Source: Arbacia lixula
Lineage: Eukaryota; Echinodermata; Echinoidea; Arbacioida; Arbaciidae
NCBI GenBank assembly: GCA_963669155.1
Contig: OZ022581.1
Location: forward strand, 17,317,027 to 17,381,026
Length of the DNA stretch: 64,000 nucleotides
Direction of reading: 5' to 3'
Part shown: piece by piece, positions 34,301 to 44,302 of the stretch
Layout of the letters: each line of letters opens with the position of its first letter
Position numbering within the stretch: the first letter of the stretch is position 1
Made by a program: the position numbers and the translations under genes
The notes under the pieces: model-generated
Told to the model about the DNA's origin: nothing
Seen by the model: the letters and a program-made list of their open reading frames with translations, nothing else
Database searches by the model: none

Positions 34301-37300
34301 AGAGACTCTGTACCTATTGTTGATGTTAAAATAGCAGAACATACTATGCCATTCGTAGTTGATACAGCAGCTGCTGTGTCAGTAGTATCTGAAAAAGAGT
34401 ATGAAAAGTATCTCAAACACATTCCAATGCACAAGTGTAGTATGAAATTAATGAGTTACTGTCAATCAGAAATAACAGTCCTGGGGCAGGTTCAGGTAAG
34501 AGTGGAATACCTGGACTCCGCATACTACTTACCGCTTGTTGTTGTGTCAGGGGAAAATGTATCCCTAATGGGGAGAAATTGGCTAAGGAAAATGAAACTG
34601 AATTGGAAGGAGTTGTTCCAAGTAGGCATGTCCCCCCAAACCCAAGACCTTCATGAGGTGTTAACTAATCATGGCAAGGTGTTTGAAACAAGTGGCCCGA
34701 AAGACAAAATCAAGGATTTTCAGGCAGAAGTGAAAGTCAGTGATGAGGCCCAACCTAAGTTCTGTAAGGCCAGACCTGTGCCCTATGCTCAAGTAGATGT
34801 AGTCGGAGAAGAGCTAGATAGACTCGAGAGGGCAGGAGTAATAAAGAAGGTCAAAAACAGTAGGTGGGCAGCCCCTGTGGTAATTGTTCCAAAATCGGAT
34901 GGATCTGTACGAATATGTGGAGATTACAAACAAACTGTAAATAAAGTGTTGGAAGAAGATACTTACCCACTACCTACCTGTGAGGATTTGTTTTCTAGTT
35001 TAGCCGGAGGTAAGGTGTTCACAAAGATAGATTTATCAAATGCCTACCTTCAATTGGAATTGACAGAGAAAAGCAAAGAACTACTCACCATACACACTCA
35101 TAAAGGGTTGTATCAATATGAAAGATTACCTTTCGGGGTATGCACGGCACCCGCAGTGTTTCAGAGTGTAATGGACCAAGTGGTAGGAGGTATAGAAGGG
35201 GTGTGTTGTTACTTAGATGACATTTTGATTAGTAGCAAGGATGAAGAAGAACATCTAAAGAAATTAGATGAAGTGTTGAGTAGGCTGCAGGACTATGGTA
35301 TCAAAGCCAAGAAAGAAAAGTGTTCGCTCATGACTCACAGTGTGACCTATTTAGGCCATAGGATTGATCAGATGGGTATACATCCCACTGCCGATAAAGT
35401 GAAAGGGATTGCTGAGGCCCAGAGACCCCAGAGTAAAGGTGATCTCAGAACATTCATTGGTATCGTTGTATACTATGCCAAATTCATACCAAATTTAGCA
35501 ACAATGTTCGCCCCACTCTACAGATTAATGAGAGATGATGTACCATGGGAATGGACTGAAGAGTGCCAAAAAGCCTTTGAAGATGTAAACAAGGCATTAG
35601 CAATATTGTGTCTCGCCCACTTGCGAAGATAACCAGAAATATCGCGATCTCCGTTGGTACGCAAAAGAAAACTGAAACAAACAAATAAGCAACTTTAAAC
35701 AGACAACATCAAAATCAGGTGCAAAATAGTGACTTTGAATAAATTTGCATAAATGTGCATGAGTAATGTTTGCCTAAATCTACATCAGTAATGCTCACAC
35801 ATGCTCACACAATTCTGTGTGACAAAGTTATTTGTCAAAAGAGAGTCTTGCAGGTAAACTTTAACGTATGACCTCAAATGACCTTTGACCTTATCCTGTG
35901 ACCTCCAACGCCACCATAACATGAAGGTACCCCCAGTGCATCTATGACCCAAGTTAGGTTGTAATCCAAGCAACCCATGTGAAGTTATTTGTCAAAAGAG
36001 AGTCTTGCAGGTAAACTTAAACGTATGACCTTAAATGACCTTTGACCTTATCCTGTGACCTCCAACGGTACCATAACATGAAGGTACCCCCAGTGCATCT
36101 ATGACCCAAGTTAGGTTGTAAACCAAGCAACCTATGTGAAGTTATTTGTCGAAAGAGAGTCTTGCAGGTAAACTTTAACGTATGACCTCAAATGACCTTT
36201 GACCTTATCCTGTGACCTCCAACAGCACCATAACATGAAGGTACCCCCAGTACATCTATGACCCAAGTTAGGTTGTAATCCAAGCAACCTATGTGAAGTT
36301 ATTTGTCAAAAGAGAGTCTTGCAGGTAAACTTTAACGTATGACCTCAAATGACCTTTGACCTTATCCTGTGACCTCCAACGGCACCATAACATGAAGGTA
36401 CCCCCAGTGCATCTATGACCCAAGTTAGGTTGTAATCCAAGCAACCCATGTGAAGTTACGGATCATAAGAGAGTCTTGCAGGTAAACTTTAACATTTGTG
36501 ACGGACGACGGACGACGGACGACGGACGACGGACGGACGACGGACGGACGACGGACGGACGACGGACGGACGCCATTTGGATCCCTTAGTCTCGCCTTCA
36601 CCTCCGGTGGGCGAGACAAAAAGGTATTGACAAGTGATTCGATATTGGCACATTATGACCCAAGGAAACCACTAGTTTTGGCATGTGATGCGTCACCATA
36701 TGGGTTAGGAGTAGTGTTGTCTCACATCATGGATGATGGTGTTGAAAGGCCGGTGGCCTATGCTTCACGTACCCTTACCAAGTCGGAACAAAATTACTCT
36801 CAAGTAGAAAAAGAGTCTTTGTCTATTATCTATGGGGTAACCAAATTCCACAAATTTCTGTACGGTAGGAGGTTTACTCTGTTAACTGACCACCAAGCCC
36901 TGACTACCATTTTCGGATCTAAGAAGGGAATTCCATCCCTTACAGCAACAAGGCTGCAAAGATGGGCATTGATTTTGATGGCTCACAAATACGAAATAAA
37001 ATACCGAAAGTCTGCAGAGCATGCAAACGCAGACGTTTTGTCTAGATTTCCAATCAAAACAGATTCACATTTGGCAAGTGAATTACCAGTGAACTATTTC
37101 ACATACACCAATGATATGCCTATTTCGGCAAAGAAAATCAGTGAAGAAACTAGGAAGGACCTGGTGCTCAGTAAAGTACTATACAATGTCATGAATGGTT
37201 GGCCAAAACATTGTGATGATGAGAATCTCAAAGAATTCTTCAATAGAAGAAATGAGTTGTCAGTAGACCAAGGGTGTTTACTGTGGGGTATGCGAGTAAT

Positions 37301-40300
37301 AATACCTCCCAAATTCAGAGAAAGACTGTTGGAGGAACTACACCAAGAGCATACTGGAGTTGTCAGAATGAAAGCAGTAGCTAGAAGTTATTTCTGGTAC
37401 CCGAAGCTTGATATGGATATAGAGAAACTTGTAAAAAGTTGTGAACCATGTCTTAGGATGAGAAATGACCCGCCAAAAGTACCTTTCATGCCTTGGTCGA
37501 ATACGCGTAAACCATGGGAGCGTGTACATATTGATTTCTTTGAGCTGGAAGGACAAGAGTACCTGATACTTGTAGATACTTACAGTAAGTGGTTGAATGT
37601 GGAGCTGATGACAAGCACTACAAGTGCAAAAACGATAAAGACGTTACGAAGTTGGTTTGCCATATATGGCTTACCTGAGGTCCTAGTGTCTGACGATGGG
37701 CCCCAGTTTACTTCTGAAGAGTTTGCAATTTTTCTGAGTAAGAATGGAGTAAAACACACTCTGGTCCCTCCATACCACCCAGCATCGAATGGAGCCGCAG
37801 AGAGAAGTGTTCAAATTGCAAAGAGGGCATTGCAGAAGTATTTTCTGAGTGATAAACTAGGAAAGAACCCCCATGTGTCAATTAGACATAGATTGGACAA
37901 TTTCCTGTTTGCATACAGGACCACCCCCCAAACTGTAACAGGTGTTTCACCGTATGAATTGGTGTTCAAATTTGCACCCAGAACCAGGTTCAGTATGCTT
38001 AAGCCAGATCTCAATGCTCGTGTGTCACAAAAACAAGAGAAAACCAGAAAAACCCATGACACCCCAGGAATGAAGGTGAGGAATTTTGAATCAGGTCAAA
38101 AGGTCATGGTGAAAAACCACAGAGGAGGAAAAGAACGATATGTTGTCGGAGTAGTAGTAAAGAGACTAGGTGTCTTTTCATACTTGGTACGTGTAGGTAC
38201 AAAGTTGCGTCAGTGTCATGTGGACCACCTATTGGATAGGGGTACCATGGAGCAAGTCCCTACCAGTCATGATAGGTCAGACCAAAGTAAGATTAGAGTG
38301 CCTGAATTGACAAAGGTAATCCCACGTGAGTCTGTGAGTAAGACTAACCAATTTGGTGTAGGGGATCCTTCTGTGAAAGTCACTGAAAGTCACAGTCAAG
38401 GTCAAACACAAAGTCAATCAGACCATCAGGAGGTCATGAGAAGAGAATGTGAGGATGAACATCCTGAAGTAGAAACAAATGTCAGAAGGTACCCAGATAG
38501 GAAAAGAAAGAAACCAGACAGGTTAATAGAAGGCATGTAAAACAATCAGGAATGTAAGTCCATTCCAAGTTTCTAACATGCAGAGTAACATACTATTATT
38601 TTGTTCTTTAAGTAATTTGATGCATAGAAAATAACTGCATGGAAGGAATACATATTTTGCTTGATAGTTGATATCACATAATTCAATGTATGCGTATATT
38701 ATGGTTAAACCTTTAAGGTACATGGTATGCATAAATTATGGAAATGTCAGTTACAATCTTCAAAATTTATACAAAGTAGACAGTATACAGGTTCAGGTTA
38801 TCAAACATTTATTGGTACATGTATTCACAAATTTGCAACATTGGTGCAAAGTTCCATTTAATCATATACATGTATTACATTCCCAAATGTAACAGAGTAT
38901 TTATAAGTTAGGCAGATTATTTTACTCTAGGTTTCACAAAAGAAAAAAAAAAGTTTCATATTGAGTCAAACAACAATATCTAGTTTTAAAGCATTTAAGT
39001 CAATATTATAAAATGTGCCACATGTATTTTCTCTCCAGTGAGACATATTGAAAATACAGTATATTTCTTATAATTATATGGATAGTTGGTTAGATGTTAG
39101 TAATGCATATGTGTCTAACTCTACACTATTTGGATAATAATTTTCAAAAATATAACTGGCACATGTAAGATTATTTCCAATAATTGCTGTTCATATTGTC
39201 ATTTGGACATTACTGGTTGATGAAAAGTTGTTAAAACACATTATGACTCATTAAAATGTGTGAAGTACACACATTTTTTTCCCCAGAAGGGGAGGAGTAT
39301 AGTGTATGAGCAAAGTCACTAGTTGTTGTTATTGTTATGCCGCCATCTACGGGCGAGAAAATAAAAGGAGACTGCAACATGGCCGATACAAATTGAGTCA
39401 ACTCTGTTCATTGTGTCCGAGTACACCACACTTTGTTTGTTTTGTAGCCCATCTAACCCATTCTTTACTGAGCCTGTATATGATATGCTGGCTGGCTTTT
39501 CTCCACTCAGATACTGAGCAGCATGATTCTCACATAATCTGCTGTATGGACAATAGACAACAGGCTATGAATAAACTTCAAATTCCTTATAGGGCACAAT
39601 TAAGTCATATCCCCTTGGGTTACTGCAGTTCCAGGACAAGTTTTGACACCCTTACAGGACTAGGGTTCTTGAAGTTTGAAAATCTGACTGTGAGAAAAGG
39701 ATTAAATCTAAGATGATCAATACATACAACAAACAAGTAAAGAAGACAGATATGAAGAGACGAACTGACCTTGGTGTCATCTGCCAGAAGATTGAATGCC
39801 TCAGCCTTCTTGGGGGCATACTTGGTAAGAGCTGAGGTCTGATAGGATGACATCCCTGGGTCTAGTCTAGTGGCTGTCGAGGCTTGCAGGTAGGCATGAA
39901 CATAGAGAGTGCCATTCCGCCGTGTCTTGGCTGGGATGGACACATTGACTGTCCTATAGGGATATGAGAGCAAGCAAGATATCTTGGGGTGGAGTCAAAA
40001 GAGCAGGAAGGGAAATGCAAGAACAGAGACATTGACAAAGAGAGGCAGAGACGGGCAAGAGAGAGACAGACAGACAGACAGAGACAGAGAGGGTATGTGG
40101 AAGAGCAAGATAAATAAAGTAGAAAGGGTGATAGATGCAGGTGACATATCAATAGGAAAAGACATAGTGAGAGAGAGAGGGGGGGGGGGGGGGCAAGACA
40201 GAATAGGAGACATAACAACATCATGTATAGATGAATATTTCAGAGATATCAATATTCCAGATATAGATAATGCTTTGCTTCATCTATTGAACCGGAAGTC

Positions 40301-41271
40301 CCATGAGACAATCTATTTTTGTTTATTTATATTATTCTTACACTTGTTACAATATTTAATGATATAATAACAAACTGAAACTTACCATGAATTCTCCTCA
40401 GAGATGTTGAAATTCTTGGTGTGAAAAACTTTGGTTAGCTGGCTTTCTTGTGGCAGCTTTGTGCGGATGTGTGAAGTATAGACACGAAGCTGCAGAGAGA
40501 TACACAAACATTGAAGTCACCTTATGGAAACCATGGTAGAAGTGACATAGAAAAGGGTCATCTTTAAGGAATAAGACTACCCATGACCAGAAAGGGGTTA
40601 TTCAATCAATAATTTGCATGCAGGGCAATGAACTAATGATGTGCAAAGTGCATATGGTAATAATGCTAACAAAAAAAGAAGAGTTTTTACATTGGCGGCT
40701 ACACATGGAGCTTCTAATTGTAGACTTTTATTTGAAAAGTACATATCCAATTCACTTTATTTCATTGCATGCCATGGTTTATGGTGTGAAAAGTTCATAC
40801 ACCGGAGATTTCATTTTCAGTGTTTCTATTAATTGGGAAGTAGTTGACCTTTCATGAACTTAATAATACAATGATTTACTTTCTTTTGCTTTCTATATTT
40901 ATCTGATATGTGAGATATACTGTCATATGCATAGATTATTAGTATGATATCGATTTTGTTTTATCATAACGACACTGTTGCAAGTACATGTAGTTAAAAG
41001 ACTTTTGAGTATTTCCCCTTCCTTTTTTATTTTGGCATCACTCTAAGTTGGATTTGCTCTGAGAGGTTGTTAAATGATAAAGCTACCATACCTGTAACAT
41101 CAAGTTTGTTTTATCCCCCTGATGCTGTAGCAGACAGTTGCGTTGCCCTTCTTTCTTGACGTCACACTGAGGTGGGTTGAAGAGGTTGTACACGGTGTAG
41201 ACGGTGTTGCCCAGATAGGCCAAAAACAGCACAATGATCACATTGTTGATGAGAGACCCAATGGATGCCAT
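22371..41271 (-). CDS. CLPTM1L: CLPTM1-like protein (lipid scramblase family)
   Basis: Fourteen minus-strand exons, all GT/AG with matching phases, give 536 aa (human 538). Exons: 41271-41092, 40489-40386, 39953-39770, 32388-32261, 31547-31475, 31142-31025, 30491-30397, 29706-29622, 29100-28997, 28695-28496, 27727-27637, 24374-24330, 23173-23058 and 22458-22371 (TGA). Residues 5-30 form an N-terminal hydrophobic segment. A luminal domain follows with N-glycosylation motifs in NISEE, NVSIP, RRNGTLY and INASC. Multiple membrane helices then include [35 protein letters not shown] and [14 protein letters not shown], followed by SVAHLPW and [21 protein letters not shown]. These are diagnostic of CLPTM1L rather than CLPTM1. 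In mammals it is an ER membrane protein reported to scramble glucosaminyl-phosphatidylinositol during GPI-anchor synthesis; that role is inferred here. Intron 3 carries an LTR retrotransposon in antisense orientation. Confidence 0.96.
22640..22890. repeat. Intronic repeat, copy 1 of 3 (CLPTM1L last intron)
   Basis: Shares with 30715-30960 and 39460-39690 the ordered blocks TTCTTTACTGAGC, GCTGGCTTTTCTCCACTCAG, GACAATAGACAACAGGCTATG-like, AAATTCCTTATAGGGCAC, GCAGTTCCA and GGACTAGGGTTCTTGAA-like. All three copies are in CLPTM1L introns and in the same orientation. Confidence 0.7.
23400..24000. mobile_element. Composite fold-back repeat region
   Basis: The inner hairpin (about 23829-24000) has CAAATAATCAAC against GTTGATTATTTG and GCTATCACTTCC against GGAAGTGATAG, centred on CAGCTGCGCTTCGGAAAGATAGC. 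An outer pair TTATATTCCACAT (23404) against ATGTGGAATATAA (23817) suggests a neighbouring or enclosing element. GCGCGT-rich repeats fill 23560-23720. In the CLPTM1L intron between exons 12 and 13. Confidence 0.55.
24527..24592. repeat. Dispersed repeat shared with 19588-19655
   Basis: Second copy of the GCATTCAA(C/G)ACAAAATAA(G/A)GATGGT block. No coding potential. Confidence 0.5.
24944..27289. mobile_element. hAT-like non-autonomous element with GGTCTTG subterminal repeats
   Basis: The left end has GTTGTAGTTCTCGAGAC and the right end GTCTTGACTACAACACTG, i.e. inverted ends related to the common CAGTGTTGTAGTC hAT terminus. Both subterminal regions (24955-25100 and 27125-27280) are dense in GGTCTTG(G/A)TCTCGG motifs. 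The interior of about 2 kb has no recognisable transposase. The left end is degenerate, so no 8-bp target duplication could be confirmed. It sits in a CLPTM1L intron. Confidence 0.55.
26437..26840. repeat. Tandem duplication, unit about 210 bp
   Basis: Two adjacent diverged copies sharing GTGTATGTGTTT(G/A)TAGAGA, AAACAATCA(C/T)CATTCTTGAAA, TTCACAGTATTTGATA and CTCAGGCAAATATGTTCATG. Inside the hAT-like element. Confidence 0.75.
28155..28460. repeat. Tandem duplication, unit 150 bp
   Basis: Two nearly identical 150-bp units starting AGCTTAGAATTTGGAGAAAC at 28155 and 28305, with the beginning of a third at 28454. It lies in the CLPTM1L intron just downstream (in gene sense) of exon 10, ending about 36 bp from the exon 10 donor at 28496. 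Confidence 0.85.
30178..30262 (-). repeat. tRNA-derived SINE-like sequence
   Basis: On the minus strand this reads as a degenerate tRNA: an A-box-like GCGTGGTTAAGTCGC (30236 downward), an anticodon-arm-like CGGTAAGCAG, and a B-box-like AGTTGAAATCCC (30198 downward). It is not a functional tRNA, because the acceptor stem does not close and the B box is degenerate. A SINE head is more likely. In the CLPTM1L intron between exons 7 and 8. Confidence 0.5.
30715..30960. repeat. Intronic repeat, copy 2 of 3 (CLPTM1L intron between exons 6 and 7)
   Basis: Copy of the repeat at 22640, preserving CTCAGATACTAAGTAGCATGA, GGACAATAGACAACAGGCTA and CTGCAGTTCCATGACAA. Confidence 0.7.
32013..32247. mobile_element. 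Long fold-back hairpin next to CLPTM1L exon 4
   Basis: The left arm TACACTACAGCTCAAAGG and right arm CCTTTGAGCTGGAGTGTA pair with one mismatch. The pairing continues through AATTGGCATAGGGAAAGGGA and TATATTTTGTCCAGTTCAGC to a loop of about 20 bases. Arms are about 105 bp each. The edge lies 13 bp from the exon 4 donor (32261). Confidence 0.85.
32882..33014 (+). repeat. 5' LTR of retrotransposon 2
   Basis: 133 bp, identical to 39298-39430. It starts TATAGTGT and ends CACCACA. The boundary is set by the CTTTG target duplication rather than by a TG start. Confidence 0.9.
33019..33036 (+). promoter_or_regulatory. Primer binding site, tRNA-Ser(GCU)
   Basis: TGGCGACGAGGATGGGAT is an 18-base match to the complement of the animal tRNA-Ser(GCU) 3' end with CCA. 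It begins four bases after the LTR. Confidence 0.85.
33326..35632 (+). pseudogene. Gag-Pol 5' part of retrotransposon 2 (interrupted)
   Basis: 768 codons: Gag (about 1-200), a zinc-knuckle region, protease, reverse transcriptase with YLDD, then a stop created by the inserted element. The retrotransposon-derived part ends at about 35593, at the junction before RNase H. Two key positions look damaged. The second zinc knuckle reads [14 protein letters not shown], lacking two of three Cys. The protease motif is DTA instead of DTG. The reverse transcriptase core is intact. The remainder of the polyprotein resumes after 36623 in an open frame. I describe the break but do not rejoin it. Confidence 0.9.
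35594..36623. mobile_element. TIR element with 157-bp minisatellite, copy 1 (inside retrotransposon 2)
   Basis: Inverted ends TGTCTCGCCCAC (35609) and GTGGGCGAGACA (36607). The interior has four head-to-tail 157-bp units (phase marks at 35869, 36026, 36183, 36340), then a GACGGAC-rich tract at 36499-36571. Each unit contains the 13-mer TGACCTTTGACCT. The copy at 53441-54412 shares ends, unit and tract. No transposase. The left boundary is uncertain by several bases because both copies also share AACAAGGCATTAGCAATAT outside the inverted end. Confidence 0.85.
36498..38540 (+). pseudogene. Pol 3' part of retrotransposon 2 (RNase H and integrase)
   Basis: 680-codon frame. The first ~42 codons translate the GACGGAC tract and end of the inserted element, and retrotransposon sequence starts at about 36624. 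RNase H has [10 protein letters not shown]. Integrase shows the HHCC finger ([18 protein letters not shown]...CEPC) and catalytic Asp/Asp/Glu in IDFFE, SDDGPQ and NGAAERS. The C-terminus is basic and Gln/Glu-rich. Catalytic residues are present, but the frame is severed from gag-RT by the insertion. Confidence 0.9.
38541..39297 (+). other. Untranslated 3' part of retrotransposon 2 with polypurine tract
   Basis: No env or other frame. AGAAGGGGAGGAG immediately precedes the 3' LTR and is the likely plus-strand primer. Confidence 0.7.
39298..39430 (+). repeat. 3' LTR of retrotransposon 2
   Basis: 133-bp identical partner of the 5' LTR, followed by the target duplication CTTTG. Confidence 0.9.
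39460..39690. repeat. Intronic repeat, copy 3 of 3 (CLPTM1L intron 3)
   Basis: Third copy of the repeat at 22640 and 30715, e.g. GCTGGCTTTTCTCCACTCAG and GGACAATAGACAACAGGCTA. It begins about 25 bp beyond the target duplication of retrotransposon 2. Confidence 0.7.
40050..40195. repeat. GACA/GAGA microsatellite and G tract
   Basis: Imperfect GACA/GAGA repeats (40060-40100), then GA repeats and an uninterrupted G run near 40179-40193. In the CLPTM1L intron between exons 2 and 3. Confidence 0.8.
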
Positions 41272-42602
41272 GGTGACGTTGACTGTAAAATGTGAATATT
41301 TGTTCATAAATGATACTTATTGAATAATAATAACAATAGTTGCTCAACAAAATAATAATCATTACATTTACAAGTCAGCTAAGTATTTTGTGCAGACCTC
41401 AATTAACATGCATCAACTTCATCAGTGAACTACTTAATATTTACGTGGCTTTGGCCAACATGCTGTACATCATTTTGTAGATTTTGCCTCTGGTTGTTTT
41501 GTCTCTTCCTCACAACAGGATGGGCACCGTTGTGGGCCTATATTGATATTGTTTATAAAATTATGATTGATGCTCAATTCAAGTTAGAATCAACACTAGT
41601 TGTTGTTGTTGACTTGTCGCTGGTTGATTTTAGGCTCGTGTTCAACCACACCCGATTATGTTAACTAATACAGTAGTAACGTTGTTCACTTATATACACA
41701 GGCCCAGTGGCAGTAGACAAAACCGTCTCATTCGGCGTATTCTTTATTGCATTGATCATATTCAGAATGCAGTTCATTTTCTAAGTCCTATTCTTAGTAA
41801 CACTAACAGCACTATCCTAATGTGGGACTGTAGAATCTCTCTGAGTCTGAACAGAATTTCAAACACAGCAACCTCATAGTCATACATGATTGTGGCTTAT
41901 CTATTTTCTCAATGTGTTTAATTCTATTTAACACATTTCAGACCTTAGCATAGAATCAAGTTGTATTCATAGCGAAACTAAAAGGTGAAATTTACAAAAT
42001 TGACGGCACTACGTTACCTCGCCTTCGCTCGATCCAATCCGTTTAGCGTTCCATAGACAATCCAAGCTAAACCTTGGAAAGAAAACAATATATTTCCGCC
42101 CGAATGAAAGACGAGTTGCAGCCGTATTTTGATTATTTTGAAGGTCAGTTTGTAATTGCTTTATAGCTGTGCTCATTAATGGTGTAAATTTCCAGTTTCC
42201 TGCCCATATTGTGAAGTATTCTTCGGTTTCTGCCTTCAGTGAAAATAAGTAGAGTCTATTCAGCTAGTGCCAGTGGTTCGACTGAATAACCCTCGGGGCG
42301 GCCTCGGGCTCGGGGTTGTTGACTGGTGCCTATATCGCTGGCCTGCCGGTTGGTGAGTGCAGCTGCAGTGCTTGTGGTGTGGTTGAAGCGATTGTGGCTG
42401 GCCTAGCCTACCTACCCGGTCGGCCCGTAAGGTCTTATAATAACTTCATCAGTAGGGAAAATACACATTTTGCATCTTAAATCCTTTTTGTTTTGATTTA
42501 TATAATTTGCATGCAACAGATAGACTATTTTTTTTCTTTTTTCTTTTGCAGAACTACAAACAACACCCTGACTAACAAAAGAAGAGATTACATGCTTCCA
42601 AA
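41272..42602. promoter_or_regulatory. Divergent promoter region CLPTM1L/TMEM170
   Basis: The start codons of CLPTM1L (minus) and TMEM170 (plus) are 1.33 kb apart. A GC- and CpG-richer segment at about 42285-42430 is followed by an acceptor-like TTTTGCAG ending at 42550, just before the TMEM170 leader. TMEM170 therefore probably has an upstream non-coding exon here, near the GC-rich patch. Confidence 0.5.
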
Positions 42603-44302
42603 ATGGGTGCTCAGTTCCCTTCGTTCAAGAGAGTTATCAGCTTGGAAACGGATCCCATTGATGATTGGATAGGTAAGCAATAGTTTGTGATATTCCCACA
42701 GGGTTGCATATGTAAATTAAGGAGGAGTAGAACATTAAAATCACAGAATTTCCTAAAACTCTCATTGGTGTGCTTCTTTGATTTTGTGCTTCTTATGGAA
42801 GTACATAAAAGTACATGTAAATCTTACTTTCAGGGTGAAGGTGAACTTCTTTTTTAGATTGTTGAATTGTTTAATATTTTCCATCACGAGCAACTTCCTT
42901 TACCGTATACTCACATACTGTAATTCATCAGGACTTGTTCAACGATTGTGGGATGAAGCCCTCCTCAATCAGTTTCCATTCACTTTTATTTGCTGTCATT
43001 CTGTTCCATACTGTAATTAGTGCAATATAACAGAGGCAATTAATGCCCATGTGGGAAAGTACAATTGGAAAGCAAAACAAGATATAGTTAAAGTACATAC
43101 ACAAGTGAAATACTTGTTTTTCATTTTTTTCACCTTCCTGTTTTTGTTAAAACTAAATTACTTTCAGGGTTTCAGTCCCCTATTAAAAATTATACTATTA
43201 TGAACTGTTTTCATCCTTTGTTTGCATCTTGGAATGATTGTCTTTGTCTGACAGAGATGTGGTACCAAATTTTCCTTTGGTATCTCTTCTCATCCTTCCT
43301 CATCCACTCTGTGGCGACCATCGTTGCATTCTGCGCTCTCCGGAAGCACAAGATCGGTCGCCTCTACTCCCTGCTCATCATCCTTATGGGTTTCCTAGGA
43401 CCCATCACAGGAGGGATTGCAAGCAGTGAGTTACAGAGCGTTACTGCCTAGCTCACTTCATTGTATCATAACACTCTTTCTAGATATCCAATAAAAGTGT
43501 TTGAAAGGAGGGATTGCAAGCAGTGAGTTATAGAGTGTTACTGTCTAGCTCACTTCATTGTACCATAGCACTCTTTCTAGATATCCAATAAAAGTGTTTG
43601 GAAGGAGGGATTGCAAGCAGTGAGTTACAGAGTGTTACTGTCTAGTTCACTTCATTGTAACACCTAGCACTCTTTCTAGATATCCAATAAAAGTGTTTGA
43701 AATGTGTTAAGAATTTCTGGTGTCTTGAATAAGAATGACTTCTTAGCAGGGTGTTCTAATTAGGAGCTTGTCTCCTTTTCATTTACGACTTTGTCAGTAC
43801 CTCTGAAGAAGAAGATCTTCTGAAATTGAACAAGAAGTTCATTTATTCTTCTGGTGTAGCCATCAGGGTTTTAACAAGTATTTCATAATGTCTTTAACAA
43901 TTTATTTGTAGATTATTACAGAAATGAAATCATTGATATTTACCAATCTGGGAAGTTAAAGAGATGAAAATTGATATTTGAGGGAGAGAAAGAACTACTA
44001 AATGTAAATAAGACTTCATGCTTGAACTTGAACTATCATTCTAATACAACTCAGAAACTAATGCAATCAAATAATGCAATTTTGTAACTGCATGTATGAT
44101 TGTAATTCTTTGCACAGGGAGAGATGTTTTGAGTAAGTCTGTCAATGTTCCTCTGCTTCTCTCACATGTAGGTGCCATCATAGCAGGTCTGTTCAAGACA
44201 GCTGATATTAAGATGTACCCGCTGTGGGCTCTAGTGTGTGGATGGGGACAGACGGTCATGGTAGCAGTCATCTCATTCTCCAGAATCCTTGGGACGATAT
44301 GA
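42603..44302 (+). CDS. TMEM170: Transmembrane protein 170 family member
   Basis: Three coding exons on plus: 42603-42672, 43255-43425 and 44172-44302 (TGA), GT/AG, phases 1 and 1, giving 123 aa (human TMEM170A 144, TMEM170B 132). The family core EMWYQIFLWYLFSSFLIHS (helix 1) is followed by LRKHKIGRLYSLLIILMGFL with GPITGGIASS (helix 2) and a last helix with GWGQTVMVAVISFSRIL. In the human protein the matching positions read PEMWY, GPITAGI and GTGQTF. TMEM170A is an ER/nuclear-envelope protein reported to influence ER sheet shape; that role is inferred here. The human paralogs A and B cannot be told apart with confidence. The donor of the second exon lies inside a triplicated 97-bp unit. Confidence 0.92.
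43410..43699 (+). repeat. 97-bp tandem triplication including a splice donor
   Basis: Units begin GGAGGGATTGCAAGCAGTGA at 43410, 43507 and 43604 and end ATCCAATAAAAGTGTTTG. Each copy repeats the last 16 bases of TMEM170 exon 2 and the donor GCAAGCA/GTGAG, so the intron holds two spare donors (GT near 43523 and 43620). The reading frame meets TAG within the first unit. Confidence 0.9.

Larger units (their letters stand above)
32882..39430 (+). mobile_element. Ty3/Gypsy LTR retrotransposon 2, split by a TIR element
   Basis: LTRs 32882-33014 and 39298-39430 are 133 bp each and identical by eye. The 5-bp duplication CTTTG flanks the element (32877-32881 and 39431-39435). It has a perfect tRNA-Ser primer site and a gag-pol reading frame divided by an inserted element at about 35594-36623. 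It lies in CLPTM1L intron 3, antisense to the gene. Identical LTRs mean a recent insertion. Confidence 0.93.
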
